Assembly (NCBI GenBank): GCA_947488305.1
Contig: CANKZM010000003.1
Coordinates: 496,001 to 560,000, forward strand
Length of the DNA: 64,000 nt
From: an uncultured Roseobacter sp.
GTDB taxonomy: Bacteria; Pseudomonadota; Alphaproteobacteria; Rhodobacterales; Rhodobacteraceae
Direction: 5' to 3'
The notes under the pieces: model-generated
Told to the model about the DNA's origin: nothing
Database searches by the model: none
The model's input: the letters and a program-made list of their open reading frames with translations, nothing else
Shown here: in pieces, positions 25,075 through 34,528 of the stretch
How positions within the stretch are numbered: the stretch's first letter is position 1
How the letters are laid out: each line of letters opens with the position of its first letter
Program-made: the position numbers and the translations under genes

Positions 25075-27945
25075 TTACGCCTCCCCCTTCGCAAGATCGC
25101 CCGGTTCGTCCTCACGAGACGGGTCGATGTCCATCGGGTGTTCGGAGTCTGGCATATCCTGACGTCTGGCCAATCGCGACAGGCTTTCAAGCGTCAGCAT
25201 TACCGCTCCCACCACCGCCAGGAATACTCCGACGTCAAAGAGTGCTGCAGTGGCCAGTTCAAATTCATTGAAAGGCGGGATACGCACGTAGGTGAAGTCA
25301 GATGTCAGGAAAGGTTTGGAGACAAACCATGATCCGATTCCAGTCAGGCCAGCCACCAATACCCCTGCCCCAATGATCCCATGATAGGGATACCGCAGCC
25401 GCGCCGTCGTCCAATTAAAGCCGCTGGCCATATACTGCATCACCACACCGATAGAGACGACGAGACCGGCAATGAAGCCACCCCCAGGATCGTTATGGCC
25501 GCGCAGGAAGATATAGAACCCTACGAGCATCACGATCGGCATCATCACACGTGTCAGAACAACCATCATCATCGGATGCATGTCACCCGCCCTTGGCTGA
25601 TCAGCCTTGCGGTTCAGCAAACGTGCCCGCACCGGCCCACTCAGAAGGGCTTCGGTCAGGGCATAGATCAATAAAGCAGCGATCCCCAGCACGATAATCT
25701 CGCCATAGGTGTCAAAGCCACGGAAATCCACGAGGATGACATTGACCATGTTCGTGCCACCACCACCTTTGTAGGAATTGTCGATATGGAACGCAGAAAT
25801 GGTGGGCAAAACCGCATCGCGGAGCAGGTAATGATATGACAGCCCCATCGCCGCCAATCCGCCCAAAACCGCGATCACGGCATCACGGCCTCGTTGCAGA
25901 GACGAGCTTTCGATTGGCGTTCGGTTCGGCAGGAAATTGAGCGCAAGCAAGAGCAGCACAATCGTGACACCTTCCACCGTAAACTGCGTCATGGCCAGAT
26001 CCGGCGCGCTGAAGAAGACAAATCCGACCGACACCATCAATCCTGCGATACCCATAAGGATCAGCGCAAACAAACGATTTCGATGTAAAAAGACGAGGCC
26101 AATAGTGGCCGAGACCAACATCAGCCACCCAGCAATAACCACGCCCATGGCAGGTTGCATCTGACGCGTCGGCTCACCCACGGTTCCCGTGATCCACGCA
26201 TAATAGCCGGCCCCCACGATTGCGACTGTCCCGATTGCCGCATACCGCGAAAAGGAGCCGTTATGCAGCGGCAGAACAAGCTTTTGCGCCAGCGACACAA
26301 TCGATTCAACCAGCGCCTCGAAGATTATCTTGGCTTCAGGCCTCGGCGTGTTGTCCCAAACCTTCAGCAGCGGTTTGTAGAGCATCAGCAGGATCAGGCC
26401 ACCAACCGTCGCAATGATCGACATCCACAAAGCTGGCACAAGACCATGCCAAATCTTGAAATAGGCTTTGGGCACCTCGGCGGTTTCGCCAAGTACCGAT
26501 GCCGTCACCATCTTGACAAAGGGCTCGGCTAAGAAAGGAGCCACACCGATCAGGATGACCGGAACGATCAGGATCGCAGGCGGCAACCACATACCGGGGC
26601 CCGGGTCGTGCGGTTTAGCCGGGTAATCGTCCCGTTTTGGTCCCAGGAATGTGTGTGAAATCAGTCGGAAACAGTAAGCCGCTGAAAACAGCGATCCGAC
26701 GGTTGCCATCACCGGTACAAGCCAATGAGAGCCAAAGAGAACGGTGTGGTGAGCCTCCTCCAGCATCATTTCCTTAGACAGGAACCCGTTGAGAAGCGGA
26801 ATACCCGCCATCGACAGCGCGCCAAGTGTCGCAATGGCAAAGGTGATTGGCATCAGGTGTCGCAACCCACCCAGACGCCTTATGTCGCGAGTGTGGGTCT
26901 CATGATCGATGATGCCAGCCGACATAAAAAGCGCTGCTTTGAACGTTGCATGGTTCAGGATGTGGAACATTGCGGCCATTGCACCAAAGGCTGTCCCGGT
27001 TCCCAACAGCATGGTGATAAGCCCCAGATGGCTCACCGTCGAAAAAGCCAGTAGCGCTTTAAGGTCATGCTTAAAGAGCGCAATGACAGCGCCCAGAACC
27101 ATCGTGATCAAACCTGCTGTCGTCACGATCACGAACCACTCCGGCGTTCCAGAGAGTACCGGCCACATGCGCGCCATGAGGAAGATGCCCGCCTTCACCA
27201 TCGTCGCCGAGTGAAGATAGGCAGATACAGGCGTCGGCGCTGCCATCGCATGAGGCAACCAGAAGTGGAACGGAAACTGTGCAGATTTCGTGAAACAGCC
27301 CAGCAAAATGAGCAGCAGGGCAGGAACGTAATACGGGCTTTCCTGAATGAGGTCGCGGTTTTGCAGGATCACGCTCAGATCATAGCTGCCTGCAATCTGA
27401 CCAAGGATCAGCATGCCCCCGATCATCGCAAGCCCGCCCATGCCGGTGACCGTCAACGCCATTCGTGCGCCCTGACGCCCTTCCGGCAAATGCTTCCAAT
27501 AACCGATCAAAAGGAAGGAAGAAAGCGACGTAAGCTCCCAGAAAACCAGCAAAAGCAGTATGTTGTCACTCAATACAATCCCGACCATCGCGCCCTGAAA
27601 GAGCAACAGATAGGTGAAGAATTCGCCCATGTTATCGGAACGTGACAAATAAAAGCGGGCATAGGCGATGATCAGCAAGCCGATGCCCAAGATCAACATG
27701 GCAAAGAAAAAGCCCAGCCCGTCGAGCATCAGGTTAAAGTTCAGGCCCAGCAGCGGCAGCCAGTCCACTCCGACGGTCACAACCTCGCCCGCGAAAACAG
27801 CAGGCGCGTTCGTCCAGAGGCCGATAAAGGCGGATAGGGTCACTGTGAAGGTAATGCCAGCGCAAGCCGCTCGGCCAGCCTGATACATTAATCCGGGCAA
27901 AAGAGCGCCCAGAAATGGCAGGGCAACGATTAGGAAGAGGGACAC
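25075..27945 (-). CDS. mrpA: Mrp Na+/H+ antiporter fused A and B subunits
   Basis: 956 residues. The first part is NuoL-like MrpA with the antiporter core (VFWELTSLSSFLLIGYWKH; SAQFPFHFWLPHAMAAPTPVSAYLHSATMVKAGIFL). The DUF4040/MrpA C-terminal membrane part follows, and from about residue 788 a full MrpB domain (MPIVMLVGFYIFLRGHNDPGGGFIAGL). Fusion of A and B is the usual alphaproteobacterial (PhaAB) arrangement. First gene of the operon; a 200-base spacer upstream should hold its promoter, which I could not define. Confidence 0.95.
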   Translation of the reverse strand: MSLFLIVALPFLGALLPGLMYQAGRAACAGITFTVTLSAFIGLWTNAPAVFAGEVVTVGVDWLPLLGLNFNLMLDGLGFFFAMLILGIGLLIIAYARFYLSRSDNMGEFFTYLLLFQGAMVGIVLSDNILLLLVFWELTSLSSFLLIGYWKHLPEGRQGARMALTVTGMGGLAMIGGMLILGQIAGSYDLSVILQNRDLIQESPYYVPALLLILLGCFTKSAQFPFHFWLPHAMAAPTPVSAYLHSATMVKAGIFLMARMWPVLSGTPEWFVIVTTAGLITMVLGAVIALFKHDLKALLAFSTVSHLGLITMLLGTGTAFGAMAAMFHILNHATFKAALFMSAGIIDHETHTRDIRRLGGLRHLMPITFAIATLGALSMAGIPLLNGFLSKEMMLEEAHHTVLFGSHWLVPVMATVGSLFSAAYCFRLISHTFLGPKRDDYPAKPHDPGPGMWLPPAILIVPVILIGVAPFLAEPFVKMVTASVLGETAEVPKAYFKIWHGLVPALWMSIIATVGGLILLMLYKPLLKVWDNTPRPEAKIIFEALVESIVSLAQKLVLPLHNGSFSRYAAIGTVAIVGAGYYAWITGTVGEPTRQMQPAMGVVIAGWLMLVSATIGLVFLHRNRLFALILMGIAGLMVSVGFVFFSAPDLAMTQFTVEGVTIVLLLLALNFLPNRTPIESSSLQRGRDAVIAVLGGLAAMGLSYHYLLRDAVLPTISAFHIDNSYKGGGGTNMVNVILVDFRGFDTYGEIIVLGIAALLIYALTEALLSGPVRARLLNRKADQPRAGDMHPMMMVVLTRVMMPIVMLVGFYIFLRGHNDPGGGFIAGLVVSIGVVMQYMASGFNWTTARLRYPYHGIIGAGVLVAGLTGIGSWFVSKPFLTSDFTYVRIPPFNEFELATAALFDVGVFLAVVGAVMLTLESLSRLARRQDMPDSEHPMDIDPSREDEPGDLAKGEA

Positions 27946-28148
27946 GCGAACTCCTGATCTTTGGGCCTTAAAGGTTCCTTGTAATGTGGTAGATTTAGAC
28001 AGACCTCAAGAGAAACCCACCGAAATCGTCACGAATATGGGTATTCTGCCGAAAAACACGCATGGAACCGGCCATTCTGCGGCTGGATGTCGCGTTCACC
28101 GTCACTTCCCCGCTCCACAGTACGCATGACGCGGAATGGGGTGAAAAC

Positions 28149-28493
28149 TCAGTTGATCGGAAAGTCACGCAGACACTGCTCTGCCAACAGTTCAAAGTCT
28201 CTCAGGGTTTCTTCAACGCCACGACGATCTCGCACAATCTCAAGTGCTGCTTTTTTCTGAGGCCAAGTTCCAGAAACGTGTTCTTCCAGCATAAGGAAAG
28301 AAATTCCGAGCATCACTTCTTTCTCGACCTCTCCCAAACGCCCCGCGTCACTCAGCGCGACGGCCGTCAGCGCAACGATATTGGCGCAACGCAGCGCAGC
28401 GGCTTCGGTGCCCTGATAGACCTTTTGCGCGGCCCCAGCTGTTCCGGCAGATACCGCAACAGCAACCACAAGCGCACCAAGACCCCTCTTCAA
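28149..28493 (-). CDS. Small periplasmic protein, function unknown
   Basis: 114 residues: signal peptide with AGTAGAAQK at its end, then a helical domain with two cysteines (LRCANIVALTAVAL ... LLAEQCLRDF) that could form a disulfide. Family not recognised. It overlaps the upstream RAM-domain gene by 4 bases and is therefore probably in one operon with it. Its stop is about 200 bases from the start of mrpA on the same strand. Confidence 0.7.
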   Translation of the reverse strand: MKRGLGALVVAVAVSAGTAGAAQKVYQGTEAAALRCANIVALTAVALSDAGRLGEVEKEVMLGISFLMLEEHVSGTWPQKKAALEIVRDRRGVEETLRDFELLAEQCLRDFPIN

Positions 28494-28729
28494 AATACTT
28501 TGAACGTCATGGTCGTCATTGACCTTTCGATCCCCTCGATCTTGAGCAGGTTCTCATTGATGAATTTGCCCACATCCATCTCTTTCGGAATGTAGAGCTT
28601 CATCAGCAGATCATACTCACCGCTGGTGGAATAAAGCTCCGAATGGATCTCGCGCAACGCGATTTCCTCGGCGACCTTGTAGGTCGTGCCGGGCGTGCAG
28701 CGTATCTGGACAAAGACACAAGTGGTCAT
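28490..28729 (-). CDS. Stand-alone Lrp/AsnC ligand-binding (RAM) domain protein
   Basis: 79 residues matching only the C-terminal alpha-beta sandwich of Lrp/AsnC regulators (CVFVQIRCTPGTTYKVAEEI, STSGEYDLLMKLY, IEGIERSMTTMTFKVF). No helix-turn-helix is present, and no frame upstream supplies one. Such single-domain proteins assemble into rings and bind amino acids or modulate full-length Lrp proteins. It is divergent from hisB over 145 bases. Confidence 0.85.
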   Translation of the reverse strand: MTTCVFVQIRCTPGTTYKVAEEIALREIHSELYSTSGEYDLLMKLYIPKEMDVGKFINENLLKIEGIERSMTTMTFKVF

Positions 28730-28874
28730 GGATGTTTCCTATCGGTGAGGGCTACCGCTGTTGCCAAGCTGGCACATCAGGCACCGGGGCTGCAATCCCT
28801 GAATGTGCCGTCTTGGCGCGCGGCGCAAGGCTGCTATAAGGGCGGCTGAATAAACAGGCCCGGAGGCCAGACTG

Positions 28875-29462
28875 ATGCGCAGCCATACCGTTTCACGCGC
28901 CACGGCAGAGACCGAAATCACTGTAACCGTGAATCTCGACGGGACAGGACAATTTGACAACCAAACCGGCGTCGGTTTCTTCGACCATATGCTAGATCAA
29001 TTGGCGCGACATTCGTTGATCGATATGAGCGTACGGGCAAAGGGTGATCTGCATATCGATGACCACCACACGGTCGAAGATACAGGCATTGCTTTGGGTC
29101 AGGCACTGGCGGCGGCCTTGGGCGACAAACGTGGAATCGTGCGGTACGGATCGTGTCTGTTGCCGATGGACGATGCATTGGTACGTGCGGCGCTTGATCT
29201 TTCAGCACGCCCTTATCTGGTCTGGAACGTCGAGATGCCGACCCAAAAGATCGGCACTTTTGACACCGAGCTGGTTCGCGAATTTTTCACGGCCTTTGCC
29301 ACGCAGGGTGGGATCACCTTGCATGTCGACATGCTGCACGGGATCAATGCGCACCACATTACCGAGGCGGCGTTCAAGGCCGTTGCCCAGGCATTGCGGC
29401 AGGCTGTTGAGACTGACCCGCGCAAAACCGATGCGATCCCCTCTACCAAAGGCGCTCTTTAA
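28875..29462 (+). CDS. hisB: Imidazoleglycerol-phosphate dehydratase
   Basis: 195 residues, the monofunctional form. Metal-site motifs are [13 protein letters not shown] and [11 protein letters not shown], with [10 protein letters not shown] later on. It catalyses dehydration of imidazole glycerol phosphate in histidine synthesis. CGGAGG precedes the ATG. It is followed without a gap by hisH. Confidence 0.97.
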   Translation: MRSHTVSRATAETEITVTVNLDGTGQFDNQTGVGFFDHMLDQLARHSLIDMSVRAKGDLHIDDHHTVEDTGIALGQALAAALGDKRGIVRYGSCLLPMDDALVRAALDLSARPYLVWNVEMPTQKIGTFDTELVREFFTAFATQGGITLHVDMLHGINAHHITEAAFKAVAQALRQAVETDPRKTDAIPSTKGAL

Positions 29463-30101
29463 GTGCTTACGGCGATCGTCGATTACGAAAGTGGCAATCT
29501 ACATTCCGCGCAGAAGGCCTTTGAACGTATGGCCCAAGAAATCAACGGTGGCGAAATCACCGTTACAGGGGATGCAGACGTCGTTGCCCGCGCGGACCGG
29601 ATCGTATTGCCGGGCGATGGTGCCTTTCCTGCCTGTATGGCTGAGTTGAAAGGGCACTCGGGGCTCTATGACGCCATGATCGAAGCCGTCGCCGTGAACG
29701 GTCGCCCCTTCATGGGCATCTGCGTCGGCATGCAGCTCATGGCTAGTTGGGGCCGTGAGTATGAGGATACGCAAGGTCTCGATTGGGTATCGGGTGACGT
29801 CATCCGGATCACCCCCCAGGATGGTTCATTGAAAGTGCCGCATATGGGATGGAACGACCTGATCCTTGACGGCACTCATCCGGTTTTTGACGGCATAAAG
29901 ACCGGCGATCACGCCTATTTCGTCCACAGCTACCACATGGTGGTTTCTGAGCCGGACCAACGGCTGGCTCATGTCGATTACGGCGGCGATGTGACCGCCG
30001 TCATTGGGCGCGACAATATGGTCGGGCTGCAATTCCACCCCGAAAAAAGCCAGGCCGCAGGGTTGCGCATGATCGCCAATTTCCTGAACTGGCGACCCTG
30101 A
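29463..30101 (+). CDS. hisH: Imidazole glycerol phosphate synthase, glutamine amidotransferase subunit
   Basis: 212 residues. The class I glutaminase triad is visible: Cys in GICVGMQLM and His/Glu in QFHPEKSQ. The protein starts VLTAIVDYESGNLHSAQKAF, so GTG directly after the hisB stop is the start codon. It supplies ammonia to HisF, encoded 1.3 kb downstream after an inserted gene pair. Confidence 0.97.
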   Translation: MLTAIVDYESGNLHSAQKAFERMAQEINGGEITVTGDADVVARADRIVLPGDGAFPACMAELKGHSGLYDAMIEAVAVNGRPFMGICVGMQLMASWGREYEDTQGLDWVSGDVIRITPQDGSLKVPHMGWNDLILDGTHPVFDGIKTGDHAYFVHSYHMVVSEPDQRLAHVDYGGDVTAVIGRDNMVGLQFHPEKSQAAGLRMIANFLNWRP

Positions 30102-30144
30102 CTTTCGGCAGCGCGGCAGCAACATTACTTGCGCTGACGGTTGG

Positions 30145-30531
30145 TTATTTTAGACGCGCCCAGGTCTGCTTGGAACAGATAAGACCGCCCGCGACGCACC
30201 CGGAGAGCCGCATGCTGTCCCCCGTCAGTGAAATCTTGCCGAGGTAGATTTTGTCATTGCTCGGCCGCCAGACCTTACCCTGGTAGTTACCATCGCCTTT
30301 GGGGGCCATATCGATGACCAGCGTCTTGCCCTGATTGGGCGAGGTATATTCAGCGCCGTCTTTGAAGGTGCGTTCAATCGTGCCGCAGAAGTTAGCCCCA
30401 CAAGGCGCAATCTCCACATGCGCATAGGCCCCATCGTCCGGCTCCGTCTGCCAGGTTCCTTCCAGCGGGTCAGCCTGCGCAGCGGTGGCCAAAAGGACCA
30501 CAGCGGCTGTTGCAGCGAAAGGTGTTCTCAT
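30145..30531 (-). CDS. DUF2147-like exported protein
   Basis: 128 residues from the ATG at 30531, which has GGAGGAG upstream. A signal peptide (1-20, ending [11 protein letters not shown]) is followed by a small beta-rich domain: [21 protein letters not shown], then [36 protein letters not shown]. The pattern matches DUF2147 proteins of the bacterial envelope. It interrupts the his cluster on the opposite strand and is divergent from hisA. Function unknown. Confidence 0.8.
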   Translation of the reverse strand: MRTPFAATAAVVLLATAAQADPLEGTWQTEPDDGAYAHVEIAPCGANFCGTIERTFKDGAEYTSPNQGKTLVIDMAPKGDGNYQGKVWRPSNDKIYLGKISLTGDSMRLSGCVAGGLICSKQTWARLK

Positions 30532-30669
30532 GGTGTCTCCTCCCAGAATTTGCGCGCACCCTGCCCCGTCGCGCAACGCGATGGCAAGAATGACCACACG
30601 TCGCGTTGCAAATCCCCCCGTTGGCGTGCAACAAGCCGCGCGACAGACTTTTGCCGAAGGGAGCGCACC

Positions 30670-31392
30670 ATGATCCTTTACCCCGCCATCGACCTCAAAG
30701 ATGGTCAAGCCGTGCGGCTGGTGCATGGCGATATGGAGCGTTCAACCGTCTTCAACGACGACCCGGCAGCACAAGCGAAGGAATTCGTGGCGGCTGGGTG
30801 CGCGTGGTTGCATCTCGTCGACCTCAACGGAGCCTTTGCGGGAACCCCGGTCAACGCAGCACCGGTTGAAGCGATCCTCAAGGCCTGCCCTGTGCCTGCA
30901 CAACTCGGTGGCGGCATCCGCGACATGGCAACGATTGAAAACTGGCTCGACAAAGGGTTGGCGCGAGTGATCCTTGGCACGGTCGCCGTTGAGAACCCGG
31001 ATCTTGTCCGGCAGGCCGCTCACGCGTTTCCGGGCCAGGTCGCCGTCGGTATTGACGCGCGCAACGGGTTTGTCGCTACCAAAGGCTGGGCCGAGGAGAC
31101 CGACGTGCGGGTGACTGATCTGGCGAAATCCTTTGAGGACGCTGGCGTTGCTGCCATCATTTACACGGACATCTTGCGCGACGGGGCCATGGGCGGCCCG
31201 AACGTTGCTGCGACTGCCGATCTTGCACGAGCCGTTTCGATCCCCGTGATCGCATCGGGCGGCGTTTCCTCGCTGTCTGATTTGATGACCTTGCGTGATA
31301 CGGGCGTCATTTCCGGGGCGATTTCGGGACGCGCGCTCTATGATGGGGCCATTGACCTGAAATCAGCCCTCGCAGCGCTGGCCAAAGATTGA
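30670..31392 (+). CDS. hisA: Phosphoribosylformimino-5-aminoimidazole carboxamide ribotide isomerase
   Basis: 240 residues; a TIM barrel with the two half-barrel phosphate motifs (LGGGIRDM and [11 protein letters not shown]) and catalytic Asp regions [18 protein letters not shown] and [12 protein letters not shown]. The start is the ATG at 30670 ([10 protein letters not shown]); the longer upstream frame overlaps the DUF2147 gene. It performs the Amadori isomerisation of histidine synthesis. Confidence 0.97.
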   Translation: MILYPAIDLKDGQAVRLVHGDMERSTVFNDDPAAQAKEFVAAGCAWLHLVDLNGAFAGTPVNAAPVEAILKACPVPAQLGGGIRDMATIENWLDKGLARVILGTVAVENPDLVRQAAHAFPGQVAVGIDARNGFVATKGWAEETDVRVTDLAKSFEDAGVAAIIYTDILRDGAMGGPNVAATADLARAVSIPVIASGGVSSLSDLMTLRDTGVISGAISGRALYDGAIDLKSALAALAKD

Positions 31393-31436
31393 GCGACCTC
31401 TTGCCCCCCGCCCGCAAAGCCGGATAGACCGCTGAC

Positions 31437-32198
31437 ATGCTCAAAACCCGTATCATACCCTGCCTGGATGTCGCAGATGGCCGTGTGGTCAAAGGCGTCA
31501 ACTTCGTGGATTTGCGAGACGCAGGCGACCCCGTGGATGCGGCAATCGCCTATGATGCGGCTGGCGCCGATGAGCTTTGCTTTCTCGACATCACGGCAAC
31601 TCACGAAAATCGTGCGACGATGTTCGATGTGGTGACCCGAACGGCAGAGCATTGCTACATCCCGTTGACCGTTGGCGGGGGCGTCCGCACAGTTGCGGAT
31701 GTCCGCGCGCTGTTGCTGGCTGGCGCTGACAAGGTGTCGTTCAACTCGGCGGCGGTCGCCAACCCGGATGTGGTGGCGCAGGCGGCGGACCAATTCGGCA
31801 GCCAGTGTATTGTGGTGGCGATTGACGCCAAAACCACTACCCCCGGGAAGTGGGAGATATTTACCCATGGGGGTCGCAAGCCAACCGGCATAGATGCGGT
31901 CGAATTCGCCCAAACGGTCGCGGCCAAAGGGGCGGGAGAGATCCTGCTCACCTCCATGGACCGTGATGGAACACGCGCAGGATTTAATCTGCCGCTCACG
32001 CGCGCCATTTCTGATGCGGTGTCCGTCCCGGTGATCGCCTCGGGCGGCGTTGGCACGCTGGATCACCTAGTCGAAGGGGTTACTAAAGGGGGCGCGTCGG
32101 CTGTCCTGGCAGCCTCCATCTTCCATTTTGGCGACTTCACGATTGCCGAGGCCAAATCACATATGGCCGCGGCTGGCATTCCCATGAGGCTCACATGA
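31437..32198 (+). CDS. hisF: Imidazole glycerol phosphate synthase cyclase subunit
   Basis: 253 residues; TIM barrel homologous to HisA with [18 protein letters not shown], the first catalytic Asp in CLDVADG and the second in [15 protein letters not shown]. Partner of HisH. It lies 44 bases after hisA and overlaps hisE by 4 bases. Confidence 0.98.
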   Translation: MLKTRIIPCLDVADGRVVKGVNFVDLRDAGDPVDAAIAYDAAGADELCFLDITATHENRATMFDVVTRTAEHCYIPLTVGGGVRTVADVRALLLAGADKVSFNSAAVANPDVVAQAADQFGSQCIVVAIDAKTTTPGKWEIFTHGGRKPTGIDAVEFAQTVAAKGAGEILLTSMDRDGTRAGFNLPLTRAISDAVSVPVIASGGVGTLDHLVEGVTKGGASAVLAASIFHFGDFTIAEAKSHMAAAGIPMRLT

Positions 32199-32500
32199 CG
32201 CTGGAAACCCTGTTCGCTACGATTGAGGCCCGGAAATCCGCCGATCCCGAAAGCAGTTGGACCGCGCAGCTTTTGGCCAAAGGCCCCGAGAAATGTGCCG
32301 AGAAATTCGGCGAAGAGGCCGTGGAAGCGATCATCGAAGCGGTGAAGGGCGATAAGGACGCGCTGACCCGCGAAGCAGCAGATGTTCTTTACCATCTGCT
32401 GGTGATGCTGGTGGCAAGGGATGTGCCGCTGTCTGCGGTTCTGGCTGAGCTCGACCGCAGACAAGGCCAATCCGGCGTTGCTGAAAAAGCTTCACGCTAG
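32195..32500 (+). CDS. hisE: Phosphoribosyl-ATP pyrophosphatase
   Basis: 101 residues of the MazG-like all-alpha NTP pyrophosphatase fold: [30 protein letters not shown] and [13 protein letters not shown] hold the metal-binding acidic residues. It is a separate gene here, not fused to HisI, as in most alphaproteobacteria. Overlap with hisF suggests coupling; hisI is not in the window. Confidence 0.96.
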   Translation: MTLETLFATIEARKSADPESSWTAQLLAKGPEKCAEKFGEEAVEAIIEAVKGDKDALTREAADVLYHLLVMLVARDVPLSAVLAELDRRQGQSGVAEKASR

Positions 32501-32549
32501 ATCACGCACCCGTTGCGGCCCGGCCCGTCACCTGTCTGCGCCTAACGGG

Positions 32550-33017
32550 TCAGAGCTTTGACGAGATCACACCGGTCGCAAACCCGCCCATCCGCAATTC
32601 GCCGAAAAGCCTTTGATACTCGATTTTTGGGCAGCGGTTCTGCACTACGTCCAGGCCGCGTGCCTCCGCCTTGGCCGCAGCCTCCGAGTGCGAAACGCCT
32701 ATCTGCATCCAGATGGTCTGCAATGCCGGGAAAACGTCCAATGCCTCATCGACGATCTCGGGAACGGCCTCGGGCCGACGAAAGATATCTACCATGTCGA
32801 CTCCGCCCTCGATATCCGACAGGCTGCCATAAACCGTCTTGCCAAAGAGAGTTTCGCCAGCACTCATCGGATTGACAGGAAAGACATCAAACCCCTTCAA
32901 CCCCAGATACCTCGCGACGTAATAGCTTGGCCGCACGGGGTTCATGGAAACCCCAACAACAGCGATGCGCTGCGTACGTGTGAGAATGCTTTTCAGAAAA
33001 CTGTCAGAATATGCCAT
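32550..33017 (-). CDS. CoA-binding (YccU-type) protein
   Basis: 155 residues from the ATG at 33017 (MAYSDSFLKS). A Rossmann fold of the CoA_binding_2 type: IAVVGVSMNPVRPSYYVARYLGLKGFDVFPVNP, IEGGVDMVDIFRRPEAV, WMQIGVSHSEAAAKAEARGLDVVQNRCPKIEY. Its role is not established in the family. The upstream 27-65 bases contain a stem-loop and T tract (minus strand), so expression might be attenuated. The frame is open 30 codons upstream, across that stem-loop, which is unlikely to be coding. Confidence 0.88.
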   Translation of the reverse strand: MAYSDSFLKSILTRTQRIAVVGVSMNPVRPSYYVARYLGLKGFDVFPVNPMSAGETLFGKTVYGSLSDIEGGVDMVDIFRRPEAVPEIVDEALDVFPALQTIWMQIGVSHSEAAAKAEARGLDVVQNRCPKIEYQRLFGELRMGGFATGVISSKL

Positions 33018-33043
33018 GCAGCACCCTAGCTTGGCGTCTAACG

Positions 33044-33079
33044 AAAAAAAAGGCGCCCTTTGCAAGTTGCAAAGGACGC
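33044..33079 (-). terminator. Intrinsic terminator or leader attenuator
   Basis: Read on the minus strand, GCAAAGG-type stem CCTTTGC/GCAAAGG (perfect 7 bp, extended by GCG/CGC over one mismatch) is followed by eight T residues (plus-strand A run at 33044-33051). It can end transcription from the zinc-ribbon gene; it also sits just 27 bases before the CoA-binding gene start. Confidence 0.7.
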
Positions 33080-33227
33080 TCGGAGGTACGGAACGAGGGA
33101 CAGTCAAAGGCGCAAAAGGCGTTCCGAGCCTTTTGGCTTATCTTGGAGATAATAACAAAATTGTTCTCTTCCAGATCGTCTCGCGAATCTGTGAACGAAA
33201 GGTTAATGCACCGCACTCTGATGTGTC

Positions 33228-33539
33228 TTAGTCGAAAATATCTTCGATGACATCGAAGGCTTCTTCGATCAGGTGCCGCATGAGGCCCTTTCGTTTCTTT
33301 CGGTATTTCTTGCGTGGCTTTTCGTAATGCTCATATTTCGCGCGTTTTTGCGATTTATGAGTCTCATGGCTAAAGGGTTTCTGCGCCCGCTTGGGCGAAG
33401 GGCTCTGACGGAATTTCTTCATGTCATGCAGAGGCGCACCACAATTGGAACAGGTCAGTTCATGGCGGTCCTTGCCTAGGACCAGTGCCGCGCGCGAGCC
33501 GCAGTAACAGCATGTCGCAATTTTTGTCGGATATCCCAT
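33228..33539 (-). CDS. Small zinc-ribbon protein with basic tail
   Basis: 103 residues. Cys10/Cys13 and Cys30/Cys33 form a C4 zinc-ribbon-like unit (TCCYCGS ... TCSNCG). Residues 45-90 are very rich in Lys, Arg, His and Tyr (KPRKKYRKKRKG), suggesting nucleic-acid contact, and the end is an acidic helix. No known function recognised. It lies 8 bases downstream of the rRNA methyltransferase gene on the same strand, so a link to RNA metabolism is possible. Confidence 0.75.
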   Translation of the reverse strand: MGYPTKIATCCYCGSRAALVLGKDRHELTCSNCGAPLHDMKKFRQSPSPKRAQKPFSHETHKSQKRAKYEHYEKPRKKYRKKRKGLMRHLIEEAFDVIEDIFD

Positions 33540-33547
33540 TCCAGCCT

Positions 33548-34336
33548 CTAGTGTGCCAATGGCGTGTGACGCCTGCTTGCATATAAGGCTATTGCGGCCG
33601 CATTCGAGACATTGAGAGACCCAAAACCACCTGCCGCGTCAATGCGCACCAGATGATCGACGGTTTCCTTCGTCTTTTCGCGCAATCCCGGACCTTCCGC
33701 CCCAAGAACCAGGGCAATTGCCCGATCCTGCTTGTCTGCCACTGCTTGCTCTACTGTCATCTCCGCCTCGCCGTCCAGCCCAAGCACCAGATAGCCCATG
33801 CCCTGCAACGCGCGAATACCATCCGCCAGATTGCGCACCCGCAGATAAGGTTGACGTTCCAGGGCGCCACTCGCCGTTTTGGCCAATGCACCGGTTTCAG
33901 GGGCAGAATGGTGTCGCGTGCCAATTACTGCGGAGGCGCCGAGAACTTCTGCGGATCTCAGGATGGCCCCGACGTTATGCGGGTCAGTCACCCGGTCCAG
34001 CAGGATCACCCGTGGTGCTTCTGCTCCTATGCAGACGTCTTCAAGCCGTCCCCAGTTCAACGGTTTGACCTCCAGCGCCGCCCCTTGATGCACCGACCCT
34101 TGATCCAAAGCCACGCTGAATTTCCTCGGATCGACAATTTCCGGCGTGATCCCGGAAGCCTCGATGGCTTCCGCCAGTTTTGCATGTGCGTTCAACGTCA
34201 CGACCAACCGTAGTTTTTCGCGCGCCGGATTGCCCAATGCATCACGCACTGCATGTAACCCAAAGAGCCAAAGCGTCTCGCGGTTTTCGACTTTTTTGTC
34301 CTGCTCCTTACGCACGACCCACTTGGGCTTTTTCAT
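33548..34336 (-). CDS. rlmB: SpoU/TrmH-family 2'-O-ribose methyltransferase (RlmB type)
   Basis: 262 residues. A short substrate-binding domain (LWLFGLHAVRDALGNPAREKLRLVV) precedes the SPOUT domain with motif 1 VILLDRVTDPHNVGAILRSAEVLGA, motif 2 ALVLGAEGPGLR and motif 3 GFGSLNVSNAAAIALY. RlmB methylates G2251 of 23S rRNA; other members of this subfamily act elsewhere, so the exact target is inferred. It is divergent from tRNA-Tyr. Confidence 0.88.
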   Translation of the reverse strand: MKKPKWVVRKEQDKKVENRETLWLFGLHAVRDALGNPAREKLRLVVTLNAHAKLAEAIEASGITPEIVDPRKFSVALDQGSVHQGAALEVKPLNWGRLEDVCIGAEAPRVILLDRVTDPHNVGAILRSAEVLGASAVIGTRHHSAPETGALAKTASGALERQPYLRVRNLADGIRALQGMGYLVLGLDGEAEMTVEQAVADKQDRAIALVLGAEGPGLREKTKETVDHLVRIDAAGGFGSLNVSNAAAIALYASRRHTPLAH

Positions 34337-34383
34337 CTCAACCTTCCAACTGATTTTGACGCGAGAAAGCGATGGATTTCGCC

Positions 34384-34410
34384 TTGACGGCTCCCGGCAC
34401 CGCTTGTAAT
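34384..34410 (+). promoter_or_regulatory. Possible promoter of tRNA-Tyr
   Basis: TTGACG at 34384-34389 and TGTAAT at 34405-34410 with a 15-base spacer, 34 bases before the tRNA. The spacer is slightly short but both hexamers are good and the position fits. Confidence 0.45.
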
Positions 34411-34444
34411 CACGCCTTCACTGCCGATGCAATGCTTCGGCCGT

Positions 34445-34528
34445 GGGCGACAGGCCGCAAGGTGTGGCAGGGGACTGTAACTCCCTCGCGGAGACGCACG
34501 CCTGGTTCGATTCCAGGGTCGCCCACCA
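34445..34528 (+). tRNA. tRNA-Tyr (GTA)
   Basis: A class II tRNA with long variable arm. The acceptor GGGCGAC pairs with GTCGCCC, followed by discriminator A and encoded CCA at 34526-34528. The D stem is GCC/GGC; anticodon stem GGGGA/TCCCT encloses CTGTAAC with anticodon GTA at 34477-34479. The T arm CCTGG-TTCGATT-CCAGG is perfect. Confidence 0.95.
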
